A program made the position numbers and the translations under genes. 64,000 nucleotides of DNA from Methyloversatilis universalis (GTDB taxonomy: Bacteria; Pseudomonadota; Gammaproteobacteria; Methylococcales; Methylococcaceae). Every line of letters starts with the position of its first letter. The stretch's first letter is position 1. The notes under the pieces were generated by a model. The model had not been told where the DNA came from. It saw nothing but the letters and a program-made list of their open reading frames with translations, and made no database searches. Shown here one piece after another: positions 40,315 through 51,515 of the stretch. The DNA is taken from contig DYIL01000011.1 in NCBI GenBank assembly GCA_020723665.1, positions 17,697-81,696 on the forward strand, given 5' to 3'.

Positions 40315-40704
40315 GGGAATCGTCCTTCTTGTACGTTTGTGACCGAGGAAACCGATAAAAATGACTCGAAATCATAACAAAGAAATCGATTCGAGTCGCC
40401 GGGGGCGCTACGAACCGGCGTCCGTCATTCGAATGTAATTCCATTTTTCGAACAAAAAGAAAATTTCTTTAAGGAAACCCTGAATAAGCGATCTCCCGCT
40501 GGGACAAACCTGTCCTGAGCGAAGTCGAAGGGCTTATTCCGGCCTACAACGTTTTCCTTTTGATTGAGAAATGGAATAAAGGCGTTCCGTAGCTTGTATA
40601 GAGCGGCGAAACGGAGTGGATTATCGAAAACTCGGCGGCTCGGATAGTTCCGGATTCCACTACGCCTCATTGGGGTTACGCCGGATGTTTCGGAGTCCGG
40701 ATGG
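40315..40704. other. Intergenic region holding a repeat copy
   Basis: This 390-bp spacer between ubiB and the fused pgk gene contains the 109-bp dispersed repeat (40469-40577) and no supported gene. Its right part must contain the end of the ubiB transcript, and its left part the pgk promoter. An AT-rich stretch at 40360-40390 is a possible promoter region, but no clear hexamers were fixed. Confidence 0.5.
40469..40577 (+). repeat. Dispersed 109-bp hairpin repeat, copy 2
   Basis: Matches copy 1 closely over 109 bp. The conserved sequence also extends about 19 bp to the left (GAACAA...GAAAAT), shared with the copy at 63879. The core GGGACAAACCTGTCCTGAGC and the right end TTGATTGAGAAATGGAAT are unchanged. 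Confidence 0.85.
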
Positions 40705-42324
40705 TCAGAACCAGGCGCCGACGAGAAGAAGTACGCCTAGAATGCCGGTCATGCCGGCAAGGGCGAGAGGAGCGGAGCCCGATAGGACCGCCGCGCCGAT
40801 GACAAGGGCGCCGCCGGTGATTCCGGTGAGCAGACGTCGCCGGCTGCGTACGATTTCCTCACGGATCTCTTCGAGCTCGCGCGACTCGAAATTCACCGTC
40901 AGCTTTCCGGTCGCCGCATTTTCCAGCGTGCGATGCATCAGCATCGGCATTTCGGGCCAGTTTTGCGCCCATTCCGGAAATTGCGCCTGGATTTTCTTCA
41001 GACCGGCTTTGGGTCCCATTTCGTCCTTGAACCAGCGTTCCAGAAACGGTTTGGCGGTCTGCCAGAGATCGAGGTCGGGGTAGAGGTCGCGGCCGAGTCC
41101 TTCGATGTTCAGCAGGGTTTTTTGGAGCAGCATCAGTTGCGGCTGCACTTGCATGTCGAAGCGGCGGGCGACCTGGAACAGCCGTAATAACAGATGGCCG
41201 TAAGAGATATCCTTCAACGGTTTCTCGAAGATCGGCTCGCTCACGGCGCGTATGGCGGACTCGAACTCTTCGATGCGGGTGGTTTTGGGAATCCATCCCG
41301 ATTCGATATGCATTTCCGCCACGCGGCGGTAGTCGCGGTTGAAAAAAGCCAATAGATTTTCGGCGACGTAACGCTTGTCTTCCTTGGAAATGCTGCCGAC
41401 GATGCCGAAGTCGACGGCAATGTACTGGGCGGGCGGCGTGACGAAAATGTTGCCGGGGTGCATGTCGGCATGGAAGAAACTGTCCCGCAGCACCTGGGTG
41501 AAAAAGATTTCCACCCCGCGTTCCGCCAGGAGCTTGAAATCGACGCCTTCGCGCCTGAGGGTCTCCACCTCGCCGACGGGGATGCCGGAAATGCGTTCCA
41601 TGACCAAGACCTGGCGTCGCGTATACGGCCAATGGACCTTGGGAACGTAAAGTATTTCGGAATCCTGGAAGCGACGCCGCATCTCCGCGGCATTGGCAGC
41701 CTCGCGCACCAGATCGAGTTCGTCCAGTATGGTTTTTTCGAATTCGGCGACGATCTCGACCGGCCTAAGTCGCCGGCCGTCGGCCCAGAAGCGTTGAGCG
41801 AGCCGGGCCAGTTCGTACAGGAGGGCGATGTCCGAGCGGATCTGCTTCTCGATGCCGGGTCGAAGCACTTTGACCACTACCTCCTGCCCGTCGTGCAGCC
41901 TTGCAGCGTGTACCTGTGCCACCGAGGCCGAGGCGAGCGGCGTCTCTTCGAATTCGGCGAAAACCAGGCTGACCGGCTGTCCCAAGACTTGCTCGACGAT
42001 GGCTTTGGCTTCGCTGCCGGGGAAAGCCGGCACGCGGTCCTGGAGCTTGACCAATTCTTCGGCGATGTCGTCCGGTAGCAGATCCCGGCGGGTGGACAGG
42101 GTTTGGCCGAATTTGACGAAGATCGGACCCAAGTCTTCCAGCGTTTGCCGGATTCGGACGCCGCGCGGTTCGTCTTTGGAGCCCAGCCAGTAATTCGGAG
42201 ACAGGGTGCCGACGAAGCGGATCGGCCGGAACAGGTGAGTGGCCAGCACGAGTTCGTCCAGGCCGTGACGCACCAGCACGCGTTGAATGTGCAGCAAGCG
42301 CCGGATCAGCTTCGGTCGGATCAC
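40705..42324 (-). CDS. ubiB: UbiB atypical kinase for ubiquinone synthesis
   Basis: ABC1/ADCK-type atypical kinase of 539 residues that supports aerobic ubiquinone synthesis. The KxGQ motif ([16 protein letters not shown]), the Ala-rich loop ([10 protein letters not shown]), an HADMHPGN catalytic loop and AVDFGIVG metal-binding motif are intact. Two C-terminal hydrophobic helices (about 497-538) anchor it in the membrane. It is last in the ubiE-ubiJ-ubiB run. Confidence 0.96.
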   Translation of the reverse strand: MIRPKLIRRLLHIQRVLVRHGLDELVLATHLFRPIRFVGTLSPNYWLGSKDEPRGVRIRQTLEDLGPIFVKFGQTLSTRRDLLPDDIAEELVKLQDRVPAFPGSEAKAIVEQVLGQPVSLVFAEFEETPLASASVAQVHAARLHDGQEVVVKVLRPGIEKQIRSDIALLYELARLAQRFWADGRRLRPVEIVAEFEKTILDELDLVREAANAAEMRRRFQDSEILYVPKVHWPYTRRQVLVMERISGIPVGEVETLRREGVDFKLLAERGVEIFFTQVLRDSFFHADMHPGNIFVTPPAQYIAVDFGIVGSISKEDKRYVAENLLAFFNRDYRRVAEMHIESGWIPKTTRIEEFESAIRAVSEPIFEKPLKDISYGHLLLRLFQVARRFDMQVQPQLMLLQKTLLNIEGLGRDLYPDLDLWQTAKPFLERWFKDEMGPKAGLKKIQAQFPEWAQNWPEMPMLMHRTLENAATGKLTVNFESRELEEIREEIVRSRRRLLTGITGGALVIGAAVLSGSAPLALAGMTGILGVLLLVGAWF

Positions 42325-42337
42325 GAGAGGGATATTC

Positions 42338-42994
42338 CTAGGCAGCGGATTCGGGGCGCGAGGAATCGGCCTGCAGCGAGCGGCGAAGCCGTTCTATCCG
42401 GGCTTCGAGGCGGTCGAAGTCGGCACGCAGCCGGTCGACTTCGGCGTAAAAGGCGTCGGCCTCGGCCTGCGCCGGCAATTCCCGGCTTTCTTCCTGCCAA
42501 TATTCGGCGAGATCGAGTCTTAAGGTGTTCAGGGAATCTTTGGTCCAAACTAGCCCGGAGCGGACGAAATCGAAGCAGGCCGCGGCCAAGGCCCGGCCTG
42601 TGAATTGGGCGAGTTGGGCCTCGAAGTCGACATTCAGTCTCTCGAACAGCGCCCGGAAGCGGCGCGCCGTTTCCATGTCACCGTCGATTTCGATGTCGCC
42701 GGAAGAGAGGAGTTGCCTTGGGGATTCGCCGACTCTCAGCCTGGCGAAGGCCGGAATCGAACCGACCAGTGTAACGTCCGGTGGGCCGCCGAAATCGCCG
42801 AGGACTTGCACGCTCGTATCGGTGGGGCAGAAATAAAGCGAGACATCGAACGGGCGTAGCTTGAGCTCGATGACTTTCCCCGCGATCGGTGCCAGCAATT
42901 CTCCGCTGCCGGGATCCAGGCTCAAATAGTGTGCGGCCGCACGTTCCAGCGCTTCCGCGAGAAAACCGGCCAACACCGGATGACGAGCCGTCAC
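42338..42994 (-). CDS. ubiJ: UbiJ lipid-binding accessory factor
   Basis: Protein of 218 residues with an N-terminal SCP2 sterol-carrier-like fold ([32 protein letters not shown]) and a C-terminal coiled coil ([22 protein letters not shown]). This matches UbiJ, which organises the soluble Ubi complex around the lipid intermediate. It lies between ubiE and ubiB with gaps of 2 and 13 bp, the standard operon order. Confidence 0.93.
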   Translation of the reverse strand: MTARHPVLAGFLAEALERAAAHYLSLDPGSGELLAPIAGKVIELKLRPFDVSLYFCPTDTSVQVLGDFGGPPDVTLVGSIPAFARLRVGESPRQLLSSGDIEIDGDMETARRFRALFERLNVDFEAQLAQFTGRALAAACFDFVRSGLVWTKDSLNTLRLDLAEYWQEESRELPAQAEADAFYAEVDRLRADFDRLEARIERLRRSLQADSSRPESAA

Positions 42995-42996
42995 GG

Positions 42997-43746
42997 TCAG
43001 ACCTTATAGCCTCGATGGACGGCGACTACGCCGTGGGTGAGGTTGAAATATTCGCAGCGTTCGAAGCCTGCTTCGAGCATCATCTGCTTGAGTTTTTCCT
43101 GGTTGGGGTGCATCCGGATGGATTCGGCCAGATATTGATAGCTTTCGGCGTCGTTGGCGATGAATTTGCCGAGCAAGGGCAGGACTTTGAACGAATAAAC
43201 ATCGTAGATCTTCTTGAACACCTCGCCCTGGGCTTCTGAGAACTCCAGGATGATCGCCCGCCCGCCCGGCTTCAGGACCCGGTGAATCGAGCGCAACGCT
43301 TCCTCCTTGTGGGTCACGTTGCGGAGGCCGAAGGCGATGCAGACGCAATCGAACCGATTGTCGGGAAACGGCAGCTTTTCGGCATCGATCTGCGCATAGC
43401 TGACGTTGTCGACCACGCCTTCGTCGATCAGCCGGTCTCGGCCCCGCTTGAGCATCTCGGCATTGATGTCGGACAGAATCACCCGGCCGTTCGGGCCAAC
43501 CCGCTTCTGGAAGAGCGAGGTCATGTCGCCGGTGCCGCCCGCCAGATCCAGAACCTTCTCGCCGGCGCGGACATGGCTCAGCTGCAAGGCGATCCGTTTC
43601 CAGATTCGGTGAATGCCCAGGGACATGAGGTCGTTCATGATGTCGTACTTGCCCGCGACCGAGTCGAACACGGCCTTGACCATTCTGGCCTTTTCGCTCA
43701 CGGGGACCTCACGGAAGCCGAAGTGGGTGGTTTTTTGATCGTTCAT
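42997..43746 (-). CDS. ubiE: UbiE C-methyltransferase
   Basis: SAM-dependent C-methyltransferase of ubiquinone (and, where present, menaquinone) synthesis, 249 residues. Motifs are [12 protein letters not shown] (SAM site), [14 protein letters not shown] and a C-terminal [16 protein letters not shown]. Length and ends match E. coli UbiE. It starts the ubiE-ubiJ-ubiB operon. Confidence 0.97.
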   Translation of the reverse strand: MNDQKTTHFGFREVPVSEKARMVKAVFDSVAGKYDIMNDLMSLGIHRIWKRIALQLSHVRAGEKVLDLAGGTGDMTSLFQKRVGPNGRVILSDINAEMLKRGRDRLIDEGVVDNVSYAQIDAEKLPFPDNRFDCVCIAFGLRNVTHKEEALRSIHRVLKPGGRAIILEFSEAQGEVFKKIYDVYSFKVLPLLGKFIANDAESYQYLAESIRMHPNQEKLKQMMLEAGFERCEYFNLTHGVVAVHRGYKV

Positions 43747-43849
43747 TCGTAATGGCCGGATGGTTTCTTGATGATCGCTTGGGCGAGATGCACGTTGATC
43801 TTGGTTTTAGCATAGACGGGATGCGGGCTATATCACCGGCTTCGCGCGC

Positions 43850-44227
43850 TTATCGGTCCGGAGACGTCTCGGCTCCGCGCTGGTATCCCTCCCGCTCCAG
43901 TTTCTTCAAATACTCGTTCCAGAGTTCCGCCTGACGCTGGCCCAGATTGTACAGCAACTCCCAGGTATAGATGCCGGAGTCATGGCCGTCGCTGAAGCTG
44001 GGAGCGATGGCGTAATGGCCCACCGGCCGGATCGCCGTGATGGTGACATCCTCTTTTCCGACCTGGAGCGTCTCTTGGCCCGGTCCGTGGCCGCGGACCT
44101 CGGCGGACGGCGAGTAAACCCTAAGGTATTCGCAGGGCAGCTCGAAGCGGGCTCCGTCGTCGAACGCGATTTCGAGAACCCGCGACTTTTGATGAAGCTT
44201 GATCTCGGTGGGCAGCGGCGTAGCCAT
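43850..44227 (-). CDS. DUF971 (GBBH-like N-terminal domain) protein
   Basis: Small protein of 125 residues of the DUF971 family, which resembles the N-terminal domain of gamma-butyrobetaine hydroxylase. The family pattern is visible in TEIKLHQKSRVLEIAFDDG, LPCEYLRVYSPSAEVRGHG and HDSGIYTWELLYNLG. It has no Cys ligands, unlike some relatives. It follows hslU by 14 bp, the common position in gammaproteobacteria, so it is probably co-transcribed with hslVU. Its role is unknown; iron-sulfur or quinone metabolism has been suggested by context. Confidence 0.9.
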   Translation of the reverse strand: MATPLPTEIKLHQKSRVLEIAFDDGARFELPCEYLRVYSPSAEVRGHGPGQETLQVGKEDVTITAIRPVGHYAIAPSFSDGHDSGIYTWELLYNLGQRQAELWNEYLKKLEREGYQRGAETSPDR

Positions 44228-44241
44228 GACGGGATCGGCGA

Positions 44242-45563
<1,322 letters not shown>

Positions 45564-45567
<4 letters not shown>

Positions 45568-46127
45568 GGGTGTTCGTGCAGTTCCCGTTGCATCTCCAGT
45601 TCTTCGATGACCAGATTGCGATTGGTGTAAATGCAGATATCGGCGGCAATTTGCAGCGACTTTTCCACGATTTCGCCGGCGCCCAGCTGGGTGTTCTCCA
45701 ACAGCGCGCGAGCGGCCGCCTGTGCGAACGGTCCGCCGGAACCGATGGCGATGAGTCCGTTTTCCGGTTCGATGACGTCGCCGTTGCCTGAAATGATTAA
45801 AGAAGCTTTCGAGTCCGCGACGGCGAGCAAGGCCTCGAGCCGGCGCAGCATTCGGTCGGTGCGCCAGTCTTTCACCAGTTCGACCGCGGCCTTGGTCAGG
45901 TTGCCGCGCTGCTTTTCCAATTGACCTTCGAAGCGTTCGAACAGGGTGAACGCATCGGCCGTCGCGCCGGCAAAGCCCGCGAGCACGCGCCCATGATAAA
46001 GCCGGCGGACCTTTCGGGCGTTGCCTTTCATGACGGTGTTGCCCATGGTCACCTGCCCGTCGCCACCGATGACGACTTTATCGCCGCGGCGGACGGATAC
46101 GATGGTAGTGCCGTGAAACTGTTCCAC
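45564..46127 (-). CDS. hslV: ATP-dependent protease subunit HslV
   Basis: Threonine peptidase of the HslVU protease, 187 residues. The N terminus [15 protein letters not shown] would be trimmed so that the Thr of TTIVSV becomes the nucleophile. [21 protein letters not shown] and [16 protein letters not shown] are family motifs. It is the first gene of the hslVU-DUF971 unit; 144 bp separate it from the divergent methyltransferase gene. Confidence 0.97.
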
Positions 46128-46271
46128 AGATTTGCCTACTCAGCCAAAACCGCAATTGTACACTATCCGGTGCGCCTGGATTGCAGATGACGTGGGCGTT
46201 CGATTCTTAGAGTCGGCAAAGCTCGCGATGGTGCGAGATAATGAACGACTATTTCGATTTCAGCGACGGTC

Positions 46272-47471
46272 ATGAGCCAGTTACCTTCGATACGTCTCAA
46301 GAAAAATGAAGAACGGCGCCTGCGCGGCGGCCATTTATGGATATTCAGCAACGAAGTGGACATCGCGGCGACCCCGCTCAGGACGTTCGGGGCGGGGGAT
46401 CTGGCGATCGTAGAGAGTTCGCGCGGGCAAGTCCAGGGCATAGCCTACGTCAATCCCGCCTCGCTGATATGCGCCCGTCTGCTGACGCGGGATGCGCACG
46501 CCGCGATCGATCGGACCTTCTTCGAAAGACGTTTGACGCGTGCGCTGCGGTTGCGCGAGCGTCTGTTTTCCCGACCCTTTTATCGTCTCGCGTACGGCGA
46601 GAGCGACGGGTTGCCGGGGGTGGTCGTCGACCGCTTCGGCGACGTGTTCGTGGTGCAGACCAGTACGGCCGGCATGGAACGGCTTCAGGAGCCTTTGGCG
46701 GCAGCGATCGAGGCGCTGTTCGCTCCCAAGGTCATCGTCGTAAAAAACACGTCCAGCCTGAGAGCATTGGAGGGGCTGGAGACTTACACGTCCATCCTTC
46801 GGGGCGCTCTGGACGGGCCGGTCGAAATCGAAGAAAACGGCACCCGATTCTTGGTTGACCCGATAAGGGGCCAAAAAACCGGCTGGTTTTTCGATCATCG
46901 CGAGAGCCGGGCCGGGCTCGCGAAGCTCTCGCACGGACTGCGCGTACTCGATCTGTTCGCCTACACTGGGGCGTGGGGCGTGCAAGTGGCGCTAGGAGGG
47001 GCGGCATCGGTCGATTGTGTGGACGGGTCCGAGGCGGCCTTGGAGTTGGCGGCGGAGAACGGCCGGCTGAACGGCGTCCTAGAGAAGATGCAGTTCGTCA
47101 AGCAGGATGTGTTCGAATTCTTGAAGCGGGCGAGGGAAGACCGGCGACGTTATGACGTCGTCGTGCTCGACCCGCCGGCTCTGATCAAGCGCAAGAAAGA
47201 TGTCGGCCAGGGAGTCGAGGCGTACCGGCGGCTGAATCAAGCCGCGATACAGGTTCTGTCGCCCGGCGGTATTCTGGTATCCGCATCCTGCTCATTTCAT
47301 TTGCACCGGGAGACCCTGCACGATCTTTTGCGGGCTGCGGCGAGGATTTCGGACCGGCATGTGGTCTTTTTCGGGCGCGGCGGACAGGCCGCCGATCATC
47401 CCGTGCATCCCGCCATTCCGGAGACCGATTATCTAAAGACCTTCTTTTGCCACATCGGCGAGAGCTTATAA
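46272..47471 (+). CDS. rlmI: RlmI-like 23S rRNA (cytosine-C5) methyltransferase
   Basis: Class I SAM methyltransferase of 399 residues with an N-terminal PUA domain (LKKNEERRLRGGHLWIFSNE), a central linker domain and a C-terminal Rossmann domain (LDLFAYTGAWGVQVA, VVLDPPALIKRKKD). SASCSFHL carries the catalytic Cys. The layout matches RlmI/YccW, which methylates C1962 of 23S rRNA. The specific target is inferred from the family. The stop overlaps that of the convergent gene. Confidence 0.9.
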   Translation: MSQLPSIRLKKNEERRLRGGHLWIFSNEVDIAATPLRTFGAGDLAIVESSRGQVQGIAYVNPASLICARLLTRDAHAAIDRTFFERRLTRALRLRERLFSRPFYRLAYGESDGLPGVVVDRFGDVFVVQTSTAGMERLQEPLAAAIEALFAPKVIVVKNTSSLRALEGLETYTSILRGALDGPVEIEENGTRFLVDPIRGQKTGWFFDHRESRAGLAKLSHGLRVLDLFAYTGAWGVQVALGGAASVDCVDGSEAALELAAENGRLNGVLEKMQFVKQDVFEFLKRAREDRRRYDVVVLDPPALIKRKKDVGQGVEAYRRLNQAAIQVLSPGGILVSASCSFHLHRETLHDLLRAAARISDRHVVFFGRGGQAADHPVHPAIPETDYLKTFFCHIGESL

Positions 47472-49799
47472 GCCCTGCGTCGGTTTGGACAGCATCGGTT
47501 TAGGCAGTGGCTGCTCCAGGGATGCTTCGGTGTGTTGCGCCAGCAGGCGGCCGATCAGCTTCCGGCCGGATGCGGTGCCGAACAGTCCGCCGAAGATTAG
47601 AGCCGTCAGAAACAGCGTTATTGCCAGGGTAACCGGGACCGAGACCGCAAATTCGAAATGCAGTTTTTTCTTTTTACCTTCTTCTCCTGCATGTGCGGCG
47701 GATTCCAATACGGCCAGCCGGGTCCGGGCTAACTGGAGGGCCTCGCGAAGCCGGTTTTCTTCCTGCTCCATGTCCCGGAGTCTGGCCTGAATTTCTGTCA
47801 GCTCGTTGGCGTGCCGGCGCTGCTGGGTCTCCAACTCGTGGCGCAGCGCGTCCGCATCGCCGGTGCTACCGCCGGAGCGGTCCATCGCGGTTTGAAGTTC
47901 CGAGACTTGGCGGGCCAAATCCGCCGCCCGCCGTTCGGCGGACGCTTTGTCTCTTATTGCCAATCGGTTGATGGTTTTCAGCCGCTCGATTTCTTCTTTC
48001 AACGCTGACAGCGCTTTTTCGCCCTTGCTGTTTTCCGCTTTGACGTTCTTGGCTTGTTCCGCTAAGAGATGCTCGTAATTTTCCCGTAGGGATCTCAACG
48101 CGGCGTCTCGGTCGTTCGCCAGTTCGCGAACCTTTTCCAGTTCCGCCTTCAAGGAGGCGACTTCCGCCCGCGCTGTCCGCAATTGGTTTTCCGCCTGCTC
48201 GCGCTGTTCGGTAAGGGCTGCGGCGGACGCGATGATGTCGTTGGCCTTGGCCAATTGTTTTTCCATCGCCTGTGTCCGGGCAGCGGCCTCTGCCGCCCTG
48301 TTCTGGGAGTCCGTCAAGCGCCGGACGAGATCCTGCTCCCGCAAGAGATGTTCCTGTATGGACGTTTCCAGCTCCCGGAGCCGGTGCCTCAATGTCGCCA
48401 AGTTTTCTTCCGGACCGCAATTCTCACTTCGTTCGCTGGCGAGCGGGGTATCCAAGGTCGGGGTACTTTCGGGCGGCGGATCGATCGATTCGCTCTCTCG
48501 ATCGGGCGGCTCTTCCGGCGCGTGAGCTTCGAAAGCGCATACGGCGTCTTCCGCGATTTCGTCTTGGCCGCTTTCGTCGTCTGCCGCCTGGTCGATGTCG
48601 GGCCAAAATTCTTCTTGCTCGTCCGAGTTTTCGCCGGTGTCGGTGGCGACTTCGAAGTCGGTCGAGCCGGACCGCTCCGGTTGTGGTGCCCGGTAAGCCG
48701 TGGCCGCCAAGAAGCGGGCGGGAGTCCATTTGGTCGCTTCGACCACCAGGTGATCGCGCGGTACAGTAACCATCCCGCCGGCCAGGACCTGAGCCTCGAA
48801 GCCGTAGCGAATCAAAAGAAAGGCGGCGGCTTCGCTGAGTCGTCCGTCGTCGCAAACCAAAAGGTACTTGGTTTGCCGGTTTAGGGTCGGGAGCATCACC
48901 CGCAACGAAAAGAACGGAATATTGAGACTTCCCGGCAGGCGGCCCTGTTCGTAGGCATCGGGCGTTCGGACATCCAGCCATACGGCGTCCCGGCTTGCCA
49001 TCCGTTGGGCAGTTTCAAAATCGACGTGAGAGATCACCGGATCCTTGAGCAACTTGATAAAGTTCGCCTTGTCCAGCCTCAACAGAACGCCGTCGGTCAG
49101 CATGGTGACCGTGACGTTGCGGGGATCTCCGGAAATCAGGGAGTCCTCGCCGAAGGTGTCGCTGGTTTTCAGCGTGGCCAGCTTGATATCTTTCGTGAGC
49201 CGCGACGGCTTGCGCGTCAGCGCACAACGCCCCTTCTTGATAATGTAGTAAAAGTCCCCGGGATCGCCCTGACGGCAAACGACATCGCCCGCCTTGACCT
49301 CTATTTCTTCGAGACCGCGGAGAATGGCCTGAATGTTGGCCGGAGACAGGCGCATAAAGAGGGGCGACCTGAGCAAGGCCGTCATCCAGTCGCGCGTGGG
49401 TTCTTCCGGAATGTCGCTGACTTTGTATGTCGGTATGCCGCGGTTGAGTTCATCCTGCTGGTTTATGATCTCCGGGGCGATTCGGACGTACCGGATGGCA
49501 TCGTTCGCAACGGCCGAAACTTTGCGTGGAATCTGGTGAGCGAGGGCAAATCGGGCGGTATCGGTTCCACCGCTGACGGAGTCCATCTCGACGCCCCCCG
49601 CCTGCAGCGATATCGTGCCGCTCAACAGATACACGAATTCGTTCTTCGTGTCTCCCTGTCGAAAGAGGACGAAACCTTTCGGCGCTTCTTCGATTCGGAT
49701 TTGCGAGCAGACCTGCTCGAATCGGGTATCAGAGAGTGTGTTGAGTGGAATCAGACGGCGCAATTCCTGTGCGTCAGAGGCGCTCACGGAAAAAGGCAT
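47466..49799 (-). CDS. Two cNMP-binding domains, rhodanese, coiled coil and C-terminal membrane anchor
   Basis: Unusual multi-domain protein of 777 residues. Residues 24-115 form a degenerate cyclic-nucleotide-binding domain and 150-255 a more typical one with FGEDSLISGDPRNVTV. Residues 262-345 form a rhodanese domain with Cys316 in LVCDDGRLSE. An acidic Pro-rich region follows, then a long coiled coil (about 475-700) and one membrane helix (about 717-741) with a short basic tail. No DNA-binding domain is present, so it is a membrane-tethered sensor or scaffold, not a Crp regulator. ATG 49799 was chosen because the frame upstream is unrelated; no clear ribosome-binding site is seen. The role is unknown. 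Confidence 0.85.
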   Translation of the reverse strand: MPFSVSASDAQELRRLIPLNTLSDTRFEQVCSQIRIEEAPKGFVLFRQGDTKNEFVYLLSGTISLQAGGVEMDSVSGGTDTARFALAHQIPRKVSAVANDAIRYVRIAPEIINQQDELNRGIPTYKVSDIPEEPTRDWMTALLRSPLFMRLSPANIQAILRGLEEIEVKAGDVVCRQGDPGDFYYIIKKGRCALTRKPSRLTKDIKLATLKTSDTFGEDSLISGDPRNVTVTMLTDGVLLRLDKANFIKLLKDPVISHVDFETAQRMASRDAVWLDVRTPDAYEQGRLPGSLNIPFFSLRVMLPTLNRQTKYLLVCDDGRLSEAAAFLLIRYGFEAQVLAGGMVTVPRDHLVVEATKWTPARFLAATAYRAPQPERSGSTDFEVATDTGENSDEQEEFWPDIDQAADDESGQDEIAEDAVCAFEAHAPEEPPDRESESIDPPPESTPTLDTPLASERSENCGPEENLATLRHRLRELETSIQEHLLREQDLVRRLTDSQNRAAEAAARTQAMEKQLAKANDIIASAAALTEQREQAENQLRTARAEVASLKAELEKVRELANDRDAALRSLRENYEHLLAEQAKNVKAENSKGEKALSALKEEIERLKTINRLAIRDKASAERRAADLARQVSELQTAMDRSGGSTGDADALRHELETQQRRHANELTEIQARLRDMEQEENRLREALQLARTRLAVLESAAHAGEEGKKKKLHFEFAVSVPVTLAITLFLTALIFGGLFGTASGRKLIGRLLAQHTEASLEQPLPKPMLSKPTQGL

Positions 49800-49871
49800 G
49801 TTCGTGTAATTGGAATCTTCGTGATTACGGACGTTAAGGATCGGTCGTTTCGGACATCCAGGCTTAAGGCG

Positions 49872-49901
49872 TTGTTCGGTTTTCCTACGCTTCCATATAA
49901 T
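49872..49901 (+). promoter_or_regulatory. Candidate sigma-70 promoter for the DegP-like gene
   Basis: TTGTTC (49872-49877), an 18-nt spacer and a consensus TATAAT (49896-49901) precede the protease gene. The leader would be about 90 nt. Confidence 0.5.
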
Positions 49902-49996
49902 AGACCATCCCTCCGCCAGCACTTTGTGACGTGTATCAATCGTTGATGGCCGCCATCCAGGCCATCCGATCGTCTTGAAATCACCGAGGTATAACA

Positions 49997-51352
49997 ATGA
50001 CCAATAATCGTCGATTGCTTCCGCTTCTTTTAGGCGGTTTGCTGTTTTTGTCGAACGCGGCATATGCAGCCTGGCCGTACAGCGTGGATGGCGAGCCGTT
50101 GCCCAGCCTTGCGCCCATGCTGAAGAAGGCGACGCCGGCCGTGGTGAACATCTCGACGCGGACCCAGATTCAAGAAGCCGAGCATCCTTTGTTGCGCGAC
50201 CCGTTCTTTCGCTATTTTTTCGACATTCCGAATCAACCTCGTCGCCGCGAGACCACCAGCCTGGGCTCGGGTGTGATCGTCGATGCGAGACGCGGCTATA
50301 TCCTGACCAATAACCACGTGATCGACAAAGCCGACGAGATTACGGTGACGCTCAACGACGGCCGTCATCTCAACGCGAAATTGATCGGGGCCGATCCGGA
50401 ATCGGACATCGCCGTGATCAAGGTCGAACCGCAGAATCTGACCGAACTGCCAGTCGCGGACTCCAGTCAACTGCAGGTGGGCGATTTCGTGGTGGCCATC
50501 GGCAATCCGTTCGGGCTGGGGCAAACCGTGACCTCCGGCATCATCAGCGCACTCGGTCGTTCCGGGCTGGGCATCGAAGGCTATGAAGACTTTATCCAGA
50601 CCGACGCCTCGATCAACCCCGGCAACTCCGGCGGCGCCTTGGTCAATCTGCGCGGCGAGCTGATCGGAATCAACACCGCCATTTTGGCGCCGAGCGGCGG
50701 TAATGTGGGTATCGGCTTTGCGATCCCCTCCAACATGGCGACCAGCATCATGACCGCGCTGATCGAGCATGGCGAAATACGCCGCGGCCTGCTCGGCGTA
50801 ACGGTTCAGGACTTGACTCCGGAACTTGCTCAAGCCTTCGGCCTCACCCGCAGTCACGGCGCCGTAATCACCGGCGTCCAGCCGGATTCGCCGGCCGCCA
50901 ACGCCAAGCTCGAACCCGGCGACGTCGTGCTCGCGATCAACGACCGTCCCGTAAGGAACAGCATGGACGTCCGCAATGCCATCGGCATGCAGCAGATCGG
51001 CGACAAAGTCGAGATCGAAGTGCTGCACAAAGGAGAGACCTTGGTTCGCCAAGCGAAAATCGCGGAACCCAAGATAACCCGGGAGGAAGGTAAGAAGATT
51101 CATCCGAAGCTTTCCGGTACCATCTTGAGCGATACCGAGCCGACCGAGCGGGTACAAGGGGTGCGCGTAGAAAAGATCCACACGGCCTCCTATGCTTTCC
51201 AGGCGGGTCTTCGGCCCGGCGACGTCATCATCATGGCCAATCGCGAGCGGGTGAGTAATCTGAAAGAACTCAAGTCCGCGGCCAGCGGCAGTTCCGAACT
51301 GCTGCTCAATCTGCAGCGGGGGAACGGTTCGTTCTTTTTGTTGCTGCGCTGA
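49997..51352 (+). CDS. DegP/DegQ/MucD-type periplasmic serine protease
   Basis: Exported HtrA-family protease and chaperone of 451 residues. A signal peptide ends near AAYA-AW (residue 25). The catalytic triad is His107 (LTNNHVID), Asp137 (ESDIAVIKV) and Ser211 (NPGNSGGALV). Two PDZ domains follow (about 265-355 and 375-445). It degrades misfolded envelope proteins. It is divergent from the cNMP/rhodanese gene, with 197 bp between the starts. Confidence 0.95.
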   Translation: MTNNRRLLPLLLGGLLFLSNAAYAAWPYSVDGEPLPSLAPMLKKATPAVVNISTRTQIQEAEHPLLRDPFFRYFFDIPNQPRRRETTSLGSGVIVDARRGYILTNNHVIDKADEITVTLNDGRHLNAKLIGADPESDIAVIKVEPQNLTELPVADSSQLQVGDFVVAIGNPFGLGQTVTSGIISALGRSGLGIEGYEDFIQTDASINPGNSGGALVNLRGELIGINTAILAPSGGNVGIGFAIPSNMATSIMTALIEHGEIRRGLLGVTVQDLTPELAQAFGLTRSHGAVITGVQPDSPAANAKLEPGDVVLAINDRPVRNSMDVRNAIGMQQIGDKVEIEVLHKGETLVRQAKIAEPKITREEGKKIHPKLSGTILSDTEPTERVQGVRVEKIHTASYAFQAGLRPGDVIIMANRERVSNLKELKSAASGSSELLLNLQRGNGSFFLLLR

Positions 51353-51475
51353 TAACAAGGACGGCTTTCGACTCGATCGCTCCGGAGATCGGCGCCGGCA
51401 AGGCCCCGCTCCTCGACGCCGCTCAGGACAAGCGTGCATCGGCCTTGAGACGGCGAGGGGTATCGATTAACCGAC

Positions 51476-51499
51476 GGGCTGTGTCACACAGCCCCTTTT
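51476..51499 (+). terminator. Rho-independent terminator after the DegP-like gene
   Basis: A perfect 8-bp stem GGGCTGTG / CACAGCCC with a 3-nt loop (51476-51494) is followed by CTTTT. It lies 124 bp after the protease stop and only 17 bp before the next start, so it may also act as an attenuator for the membrane-protein gene. Confidence 0.65.
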
Positions 51500-51515
51500 G
51501 TTGCGGGAGGCATCC

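Noticed and set aside
38347..40377. A 676-codon open frame on the plus strand
   Set aside because: It lies antisense to the redoxin-PGK fusion over its whole length and has no recognisable family; high GC creates such shadows.
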